6,044 nucleotides of DNA, taken from contig JALWSL010000354.1 in the NCBI GenBank assembly GCA_027080405.1, forward strand, positions 1 to 6,044. The letters are read 5' to 3'. The DNA comes from Planctomycetaceae bacterium (lineage in GTDB: Bacteria > Planctomycetota > Planctomycetia > Planctomycetales > Planctomycetaceae). Within the stretch, counting starts at the first letter, position 1. Each line of letters begins with the position of its first letter. Shown in pieces: positions 1-4,815 of this stretch. The position numbers and the translations under genes are program-made. A model generated the notes under the pieces. It did no database searches, was not told the DNA's origin, and saw only the letters and a program-made list of their open reading frames with translations.

Positions 1-286
1 ATCCAGTTTGCATCACTTCCCAAATTATTCCCTTTTGAGCCCGATTAACCAGAAAAATAACCCGTTGATTCTGTTCGGAAGCTGTCATCGCGCTGATCGC
101 CGCGATTCCCTGCTCGGGTAGGGAATCCAGATCGATTACCGCAATGGCATCCGGTTCTTTCCTCTCCAACTCGAGAAATTGCTGCGCATTATCGCAAAAG
201 TGGATCGCGTCCATGCTTTCAGGAAACGCTCGGCGCAATCCGGAAACAAACCAGGGCGATTTTTCAAGAACATGAATGGCTGGCAT
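1..286 (-). CDS. Partial CDS, degenerate receiver-like (pseudo-response-regulator) protein, 3' end outside window
   Basis: Translating the minus strand from the ATG at 286 gives 95 open codons that continue past the left edge. The protein begins MPAIHVLEKSPWFVSGLRRA and keeps the alternating hydrophobic strand/helix rhythm of a CheY-like receiver: strand 1 at about residues 3-7, strand 3 at about 47-53 (AIAVIDLD, followed by SLPEQG), strand 4 at about 75-80 (RVIFLV). D52 or D54 sits where the phosphoacceptor is expected, with the usual nearby proline and glycine (P57, G60). The acidic pair after strand 1 is absent (LEKS instead), and the Thr/Ser after strand 4 appears to be valine. It may therefore be a phosphorylation-independent receiver, or the N-terminus of a larger regulator. 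An in-frame TGA upstream rules out a longer ATG/GTG start. No clear Shine-Dalgarno is seen. It lies 72 bp downstream of the membrane-protein gene on the same strand, so co-transcription is plausible. The fold call is pattern-based. Confidence 0.72.
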   Translation of the reverse strand, partial: MPAIHVLEKSPWFVSGLRRAFPESMDAIHFCDNAQQFLELERKEPDAIAVIDLDSLPEQGIAAISAMTASEQNQRVIFLVNRAQKGIIWEVMQTG

Positions 287-358
287 GGGATCTGACAGGG
301 GTACAGTTTCGGATTCGGAAAATCAGCAATCAGGCGAATCGGTTTTATCGAACCGGCA

Positions 359-1744
359 TCAACGGTCTGACCTGGCATTACGTCTTGCCATCACATTGAG
401 ACGGAATCGCCCGGAGAAATCGCTCAATTGTTCGGGCGTTGTCAGTTCTGTCACTTTCCGCTTTCCTGTCCATCTGTCAGCGGTGCCGTAATGCGTCACT
501 TTTGTTTTCCGCAAGCCGAATCGCTCGATCAGCGCGATCGCAACAGCGAATTGCGTCCGGTCTTCAGGGTAGCTTGGCGAATTCGTTTGTTCAAATGAAA
601 ACCGGTGACAATCGAGTTTTCTCCACGAATGCTCAAATGCCGGCGGTGCAAGCAGATGTTCAAGCGGTTCGGGAAGTTTATCCACTTCCGTCTGATCAAT
701 CGAAAAAGTGACTCGCGCCCCGTGTGCAGCATACAGTCCCCAGCCGGGCCAGATGTCGCAAATATCGAACCACTCGGTCGCCGGGAAAAGCAGTAGCAGT
801 GAGGTCACATAAGCGGGCCATTGTTTTGTTTCTTCTTCCGATCGGACTTCGCTCGTCTGTTCCTGTTTCCCGCCCCGATCCGGCCAGAACAGAATACTGT
901 TTTGAAACAGAAAAAAAAGATTCCATACCAATACGGGTGGCCGATGATTCAAGCCCCATGGCCCAAGTGCCAGCAGCAATGCGATGTGCATGAAGTAGCT
1001 GAACAGCAGACCGATCAAACGAAGTCTCGGGACAATCAACAAAATGGCCACCAGAAGTTCAAACAGAGGGAAGCCGAGAACAATCCACCAGCGAGCCGCT
1101 GCAGGCCAACCCGGGTGCAGATGGAGCGCCTGCAACAGACCATCCAGAATGGTTTGGCCGTAAGAATTCGCAAACGAGGCATCGAATTTGGAGATGGCGG
1201 AATAAAAGTAGATACCGATCGTGAGCCGCTGTATCCATCTCAGCGACTGGTCACGATTCATCACTCCCAAACAGAACGCATACAGAATGGCCTGCCAGAC
1301 CCAGGTTTGAAAACGATGTTGATCGAACAAAACAACCCAAACCAGTCCAAACCCCAAAAGCAGCCACGCCCTTTGTTCACTTTGCCCGACAGAGGCAATC
1401 AGATGACCGACATCACTAAAAAAACGAGCAAATTTCGTAGTTCGACAATCTGTTTCTGTTCCAGCGGTCGAATCGTTCCGGTCATTTGGAAGCAGCCGAC
1501 TGTTCTTTTGATCGATGAGCAACCTGTCTCCCAACCGGTCGGTTATCAGTGAAAGAGCAATCAGCATGGCGGCGAAAATCACACAGGCAAGACCCGGATA
1601 TTCCAACCAGACAGGAGAATCGACCAACACGCCCAAAAAGGGGATGCCCGGGTAAGCGTGCGAAACTCCCCACAAGGGAAAAGTGAGGCACATCTCGATG
1701 ACGAGCATCGAAAGCGTCGCGATTTCAAGAAAACGTAAACGCAT
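359..1744 (-). CDS. Multi-pass membrane protein, DoxX/HTTM-like, with soluble C-terminal tail
   Basis: Numbering here is from a possible GTG start at 1783 (474 residues); from the ATG at 1744 the protein has 461. Hydrophobic segments lie near residues 16-36, 63-83, 138-153, 158-175, 231-252, 255-275, 283-300 and 323-337. A hydrophilic loop (about 84-137) splits the membrane part. The segment around 190-215 (YFYSAISKFD, then SYG) and the following helices resemble DoxX/MauE or HTTM (vitamin-K-carboxylase-like) membrane domains, in which a small residue and a lysine follow an aromatic helix. The tail has the motif WPGWGLYAAHGAR (345-357) and about 115 polar residues. I prefer the ATG at 1744 because MRLRF leads straight into the first helix, and the extra 13 codons from GTG look non-coding. 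Neither start has a good Shine-Dalgarno. DoxX-like proteins are often linked to redox or quinone chemistry, but no catalytic residues can be named here, so the function is unknown. Confidence 0.87.
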   Translation of the reverse strand: MRLRFLEIATLSMLVIEMCLTFPLWGVSHAYPGIPFLGVLVDSPVWLEYPGLACVIFAAMLIALSLITDRLGDRLLIDQKNSRLLPNDRNDSTAGTETDCRTTKFARFFSDVGHLIASVGQSEQRAWLLLGFGLVWVVLFDQHRFQTWVWQAILYAFCLGVMNRDQSLRWIQRLTIGIYFYSAISKFDASFANSYGQTILDGLLQALHLHPGWPAAARWWIVLGFPLFELLVAILLIVPRLRLIGLLFSYFMHIALLLALGPWGLNHRPPVLVWNLFFLFQNSILFWPDRGGKQEQTSEVRSEEETKQWPAYVTSLLLLFPATEWFDICDIWPGWGLYAAHGARVTFSIDQTEVDKLPEPLEHLLAPPAFEHSWRKLDCHRFSFEQTNSPSYPEDRTQFAVAIALIERFGLRKTKVTHYGTADRWTGKRKVTELTTPEQLSDFSGRFRLNVMARRNARSDR

Positions 1745-1801
1745 GGAAAAGCAGGAGATTGCAAGACCTCTGGAGGGATTCACCTATCGGTTATCAATTA
1801 A

Positions 1802-1830
1802 CATATACAACCCTCTATTATTGTGTGAAA
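1802..1830 (-). promoter_or_regulatory. Candidate sigma70-type promoter for the minus-strand membrane-protein gene
   Basis: Read on the minus strand, TTTCAC (1825-1830) and TATATG (1802-1807) are separated by 17 bp. This is a tolerable -35/-10 pair in an AT-rich stretch. Transcription would start near 1795, giving a leader of about 50 nt to the ATG at 1744 but only about 12 nt to the GTG at 1783. Both boxes deviate from consensus, and AT-rich DNA gives such pairs by chance, so this is a weak prediction. Confidence 0.22.
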
Positions 1831-2006
1831 CAGCAGATCTTGCGACAGTCATCACGGTTTATTTGATGCATTGGATGAAACGGATTTGGTGCCTGGGGCA
1901 AAACAGATTCGAAACATTTGCGGGCATCTCTAAAAAAAGGGGAATTGTTGCGGAATTTCGTGAACGAATTGCTTACAATACACGTACTTTCAGTGTGGAG
2001 ACGTTC

Positions 2007-2067
2007 TTTTTCAGAGTTCAACTTTTCAGAGTTCATTTTTTCCGGGGTTCACCTTTTCCAGGGTTCG
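2007..2067. repeat. Four imperfect tandem copies of a 15-16 bp T-rich unit
   Basis: The unit is roughly TTTTCAGAGTTCA. Copies end at 2020, 2035, 2051 and 2067, so the periods are 15, 16 and 16 bp. Copies 1 and 2 share TTTTCAGAGTTCA exactly. Copies 3 and 4 change the core to CCGGGGTTCA and CCAGGGTTCG. The array looks like a short minisatellite produced by slippage and then diverged. Read on the plus strand, one frame gives a five-residue rhythm (FSEFN, FSEFI, FSGVH), discussed as a finding. Confidence 0.8.
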
Positions 2068-2147
2068 AATGCGGGCGGTTGTTCCTTTCTTTCAGAGGGA
2101 ACCAGCCGCGATCCAGTCCAAGCCCGGCGTTATTTGTCAATCGATCC

Positions 2148-2185
2148 GGCCAGGCTGTGAATTTCAGGCCAGGCAATGAAATTGA
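2148..2185. repeat. Tandem duplication of a 19 bp unit
   Basis: Two directly adjacent units start at 2148 and 2167, both with GGCCAGGC. They agree at 15 of 19 positions, with differences clustered after the shared 8 bp core (TG versus AA) and near the end. The units are joined without a spacer, which fits a local slippage duplication rather than two independent binding sites. Confidence 0.68.
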
Positions 2186-2199
2186 GCGAGGTTCGTCGG

Positions 2200-2239
2200 T
2201 CTAATCAACTCTAACAATGTCTAATCAACCCTGGCAATG
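2200..2239. repeat. Tandem duplication of a 20 bp unit
   Basis: TCTAATCAACTCTAACAATG (2200-2219) is followed immediately by TCTAATCAACCCTGGCAATG (2220-2239). They match at 17 of 20 positions, with the first 10 bases identical. The close match suggests a more recent duplication than the neighbouring 19 bp pair. The unit has no obvious dyad, so there is no direct sign that it is an operator. Confidence 0.82.
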
Positions 2240-2279
2240 TGCTGAACGTAGCGGGAGTTGTTGAAGCAGTTCCAACTGT

Positions 2280-2309
2280 TTGCGACGGCGGATATATGAC
2301 GGATACATT
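2280..2309 (+). promoter_or_regulatory. Candidate promoter for the coiled-coil/MoxR operon
   Basis: TTGCGA (2280-2285) and TACATT (2304-2309) are 18 bp apart and could be -35 and -10 boxes. The -10 box would then lie inside the 11 bp repeat array. TATGAT (2309-2314) is a closer match to the -10 consensus but lacks a -35 at the right distance. A start near 2316 would leave a leader of about 40 nt. This is weak evidence based on position and partial consensus only. Confidence 0.25.
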
Positions 2310-2322
2310 ATGATGGATACAT
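2287..2322. repeat. Three 11 bp direct repeats (GACGGATACAT type) just upstream of the operon
   Basis: GGCGGATATAT (2287-2297) and GACGGATACAT (2298-2308) are adjacent. After 3 bp comes GATGGATACAT (2312-2322). The common core is GGATAYAT. Spacings of 11 and 14 bp put the first two units on nearly the same helix face. The array lies 37-72 bp before the ATG of the plus-strand operon, where promoter elements or activator sites would be expected. It could be an iteron-like binding array or simply another slippage product. Confidence 0.65.
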
Positions 2323-2346
2323 ATTGGGAAGTTTGAAATACAGGCC

Positions 2347-2352
2347 GGGAGG
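2347..2352 (+). promoter_or_regulatory. Strong Shine-Dalgarno (GGGAGG) fixing the start at 2359
   Basis: GGGAGG at 2347-2352 lies 6 nt before ATG 2359. The alternative in-frame TTG at 2353 directly abuts the Shine-Dalgarno and cannot use it, so the ATG is the start. It is the best ribosome binding site in the window. Confidence 0.75.
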
Positions 2353-2358
2353 TTGGTC

Positions 2359-3714
2359 ATGCCGGATTCACAACGATGGATTTTCCGCCACTTGAGGCGA
2401 CTGCAATGGGGACAGTTTCTGGGCGATTGTGCAGATGCGCTCTCCCTCTACCTTATCGTGGTTGGTTGCGCGATCCTGCTTGTGAAAATGCTTCTGCCTG
2501 CCTGGTGGCCCCAAACATTGTGGGTTTTTGCAGGTCTCCCTTTGGTGCCGCTTTGGAGTTGGAGAAAAATGCGTCTTCACCGCTTCACCCGTACCGAGGC
2601 GACAGCCATGCTGGACCAGAAGTTGGAAGCAGGCGGTTTGCTGATGACGTTAAGCGAAACACCCGACGAGCAATGGCGGGAACATTTACCACAGGTAGAG
2701 AGTTTGTGGAGAGAGAGTCTGCCCAAAATACGCCCCAGGCGTTTTGTTTCGCTGCTGGCGGCTCCGGTTGCTTTTGTTGTCGCAACCTGTTTCGTCCCGG
2801 TTCGGGAAAGCTCCACGCTCAACGCCGGTCCTACAAAAGTTTCGGAGCAGATCACGGAAGAACTGGAAGAGATGCTTGAATCGCTCGAAGAAGCGAATGT
2901 GTTGGAGGAACCGGAAAAAGAGGAGTTGAAAAGGGAACTCGAAAAATTCGCCGAACAGACGCACGATCAGCCTTTGACCCACGAACAGTGGGAGATGGCT
3001 GATTTTCTGCGTCAACAGATGCAGATGAAATGGGAGAAAAATGAACGTGGACTCGAAGCGGCTAGCAGCGCCCTGGATGAGTTGATGTCGGAAATGGCGA
3101 ATAACGGCGAAATTTCTGCAGAACAGCTCGAACAGTTTGAAAAAGCGGCTGGAGAGAACCTGCAATCTCTGGCTCGCAAGGCTCTTGATGGTTCAACCGA
3201 AGGGATGTCGGATCAGATGAAACAGATGTTGGAAAATCTGGCCAAAAACGGCAAGCTGAAGATGCCCGGCGATGCCGAGGCTCAGAAAAAAGCGATGGAA
3301 GAATTGAAGGAAATGCTGGAAAACGAAGCCAAAAAACTGGCCGAGCAGCGGGGTGAATGTCAGGGACTCGGCGAATGTCAAGCACCTGGTCAGGGAGGAG
3401 TTGGCCGCGGACGGGCTGATGCGGAAATGGTTTATGGAAAGGAATCGGATCGGGAAAACACGAAGTTCAAGGAAGTGGTGCTCCCTCCCGGTTTTCTGGA
3501 CGAACCGTCCAAACAGATTGTTCGTATGACAAGCAAAGCGCCCGAAACAGACCCGGCTCTTGAGGCTCCGCGGGCTGCTGCCAGAAAAAATGATCCCGCA
3601 GCCGGACGTGCCACATGGTCCAGAAAATTGAATCCGAAATATCGGGGTGTGGTTCGCAAATTTTTCAACTCGAACAGAAAAGCGACACCGATCCCGGATG
3701 ATACGGAACTTTGA
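2359..3714 (+). CDS. Three-helix membrane protein with long acidic coiled coil, MoxR-operon partner
   Basis: The protein has 451 residues from ATG 2359. A basic N-terminus (RHLRRLQ) precedes two close membrane helices (about 29-47 and 52-67), a basic cytoplasmic loop (RKMRLHRFTR, 69-78), then a third helix (about 129-147). By the positive-inside rule the rest would be extracytoplasmic. Residues about 160-330 are Glu/Lys/Gln/Leu/Met-rich heptad-like sequence, almost certainly coiled coil. A Gly-rich linker (331-352) contains two GECQ motifs (C334, C340), and the basic C-terminus ends with KYRGVVRKFF near 427-436. This architecture, loosely like DUF4175-type proteins, recurs in planctomycete MoxR neighbourhoods as far as I recall. 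No enzyme motif is visible. It is first in the operon, 25 bp before moxR, and is probably a scaffold or substrate of that ATPase. The membrane and coiled-coil call is firm; the role is inferred. Confidence 0.93.
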   Translation: MPDSQRWIFRHLRRLQWGQFLGDCADALSLYLIVVGCAILLVKMLLPAWWPQTLWVFAGLPLVPLWSWRKMRLHRFTRTEATAMLDQKLEAGGLLMTLSETPDEQWREHLPQVESLWRESLPKIRPRRFVSLLAAPVAFVVATCFVPVRESSTLNAGPTKVSEQITEELEEMLESLEEANVLEEPEKEELKRELEKFAEQTHDQPLTHEQWEMADFLRQQMQMKWEKNERGLEAASSALDELMSEMANNGEISAEQLEQFEKAAGENLQSLARKALDGSTEGMSDQMKQMLENLAKNGKLKMPGDAEAQKKAMEELKEMLENEAKKLAEQRGECQGLGECQAPGQGGVGRGRADAEMVYGKESDRENTKFKEVVLPPGFLDEPSKQIVRMTSKAPETDPALEAPRAAARKNDPAAGRATWSRKLNPKYRGVVRKFFNSNRKATPIPDDTEL

Positions 3715-3725
3715 TGTGAAACCTT

Positions 3726-3732
3726 GAAAGAG
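3726..3732 (+). promoter_or_regulatory. Ribosome binding site of moxR (GAAAGAG)
   Basis: GAAAGAG lies 7 nt before ATG 3740 in the 25 bp gap after the preceding stop. It is a purine-rich, moderate Shine-Dalgarno that supports this ATG as the start. Confidence 0.45.
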
Positions 3733-3739
3733 AAACTCG

Positions 3740-4786
3740 ATGAACAATCAGGAAACCCCGGCAACGCCCCAATCCCTGCTTTCACCGGAGGAGGTGGCGC
3801 GAGCCAAAGCGACGGTCGATCACCTGTTGAGCGAACTTGGACGGGCGATTCTCGGGCAGGAAGAGCTGTTACGTTTGGCGGTCATCTGCATCCTGGCTCG
3901 CGGTCATGTTCTGCTGGAGGGTTTGCCGGGGCTGGGAAAAACGGAACTGGTCAAATCACTCTCCTTTCTGATGGGGCTCAGTTTCCGCAGGGTGCAATTT
4001 ACTCCCGACCTTCTGCCGGGCGATATCCTGGGCTCGCCCATTCTCGAAGAACAGGATGGAGCCAGACGACTTGTTTTCCACAAAGGCCCGATTTTTGCCA
4101 ATCTGCTTCTGGCAGATGAAATCAATCGTGCCACCCCGAAAACACAATCGGCCCTTCTTGAGGCGATGCAGGAACGACGAGTGACCGTTCTGGGGGAAAC
4201 GCACCAGCTTCCCTTGCCCTTTTTTGTTCTGGCGACTCAAAACCCGATTGAGCTGGAAGGAACCTACCCGCTCCCCGAAGCCCAATTGGATCGCTTCACC
4301 TTCAAGATTTCCGTTGAAGGTGTCGGAGCCGACACATTGCAGGATATCATCACTCAGCGAAAGCATGGCGTCCCTCCACAACTGCAGACGGTTGTGACTG
4401 GCGATGAACTGAATCATCTGTTTGAACTGGTTGACCGCATCCATCTCCCTGAGGCGGTCGCCAATTACATTGCACGCCTGGTAACTTCCACCCATGCTTC
4501 GAATGAACAGGCTCCCGAAATCGTGAAACAGTTCGTCCGCTACGGTGCCTCCCCACGGGCGGCAATTGCCCTGGCCAATACGTCACGGGCAGCCGCTCTG
4601 GTTGCGGGAAAACCGAATGTCGGTTTCGATGATGTCAAATTGGTTGCTCCGAGTGTCCTTTCCCATCGGGTGATTCTCGATTACTCCGCCCGTATCGATG
4701 GCTGGGAGAATCAGTCGCTGGTACGGGAACTGGTTGACGCCGTTCCGGAAGTCAGCCGGGAAATTCCCGCTGATGTCAAGGTTTAA
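3740..4786 (+). CDS. moxR: MoxR-family AAA+ ATPase
   Basis: The protein has 348 residues, a full-length single-domain MoxR protein (the family is typically about 310-350). Visible ATPase elements are: Walker A GLPGLGKT (61-68, K67 and T68), Walker B LLLADE (122-127, D126 and E127) followed by INRATPKTQSALLEAMQE, sensor 1 in ATQNP (N168), arginine finger in AQLDRF (R185), and sensor 2 in GASPRAA (R273). The C-terminal lid helices (about 225-330) are complete. The common GVPGLAKT form of Walker A is here GLPGLGKT, with all catalytic residues kept. MoxR proteins are cytoplasmic hexameric chaperone-like remodelers that help mature or activate partner proteins, often VWA-containing, encoded nearby. 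Here it sits between two envelope-protein genes, so a role in maturing or controlling an envelope complex is likely. The substrate is not known. The family assignment is secure. Confidence 0.97.
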   Translation: MNNQETPATPQSLLSPEEVARAKATVDHLLSELGRAILGQEELLRLAVICILARGHVLLEGLPGLGKTELVKSLSFLMGLSFRRVQFTPDLLPGDILGSPILEEQDGARRLVFHKGPIFANLLLADEINRATPKTQSALLEAMQERRVTVLGETHQLPLPFFVLATQNPIELEGTYPLPEAQLDRFTFKISVEGVGADTLQDIITQRKHGVPPQLQTVVTGDELNHLFELVDRIHLPEAVANYIARLVTSTHASNEQAPEIVKQFVRYGASPRAAIALANTSRAAALVAGKPNVGFDDVKLVAPSVLSHRVILDYSARIDGWENQSLVRELVDAVPEVSREIPADVKV

Positions 4787-4815
4787 CCATCGCTCCGATC
4801 CGAAAGACCGACTTC

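Larger units (their letters stand above)
1745..2346. other. Divergent intergenic region, no convincing gene, rich in short tandem duplications
   Basis: About 600 bp separate the divergent minus-strand membrane-protein gene from the plus-strand MoxR cluster. The open frames crossing it (for example 1683-2204 and 1918-2160, plus strand) have weak starts, an unnatural abundance of Phe/Arg/Ser and no family resemblance, so I do not call them genes. The left half (1790-2000) is AT-rich and should hold the promoter of the minus-strand gene. The right half (2007-2322) contains four different families of tandem duplication, listed separately. No strong hairpin followed by a T-run was found, and the two flanking genes diverge, so no terminator is expected here. 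Confidence 0.7.

Noticed and set aside
136..378. Minus-strand open frame of 80 codons at the left
   Set aside because: It is a different frame from the receiver-like CDS at 1-286, which has better hydrophobic patterning and stays open to the edge. Its overlap with the preceding stop region and odd composition argue against it.
821..1552. Plus-strand open frame of 243 codons
   Set aside because: It lies entirely antisense to the minus-strand membrane-protein gene, whose hydrophobic helices and DoxX-like segments show that strand to be the coding one. The plus-strand product is Gln/Arg/Thr-rich with no recognisable domain.
1954..1970. Short inverted repeat (TTCGT, 2 nt, ACGAA)
   Set aside because: The arms are only 5 bp (slightly more with a bulge), there is no T-run, and it lies in AT-rich sequence, so it is within chance expectation for a terminator or operator.
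1918..2160. Plus-strand open frame of 80 codons covering the pentapeptide-like array
   Set aside because: It has only a TTG start and no Shine-Dalgarno, and the repeat period breaks frame. It is kept as a possible relic in the findings, not as a gene.
1683..2204. Plus-strand open frame of 173 codons
   Set aside because: It starts inside the antisense of the membrane-protein gene, has no ribosome binding site, and its product is Phe/Arg-rich and crosses the tandem repeats without coherent structure.
2007..2322. CRISPR array
   Set aside because: The repeats are short, differ between families and abut without unique spacers of regular length, and no cas genes are present.
2686..3165. Minus-strand open frame of 159 codons opposite the coiled-coil gene
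   Set aside because: Its Phe/Leu/Arg-rich product is the expected antisense of Glu/Lys-rich coiled-coil codons.
3956..4495. Minus-strand open frame of 179 codons opposite moxR
   Set aside because: It is a shadow of the clearly coding MoxR ATPase, with no domain of its own.
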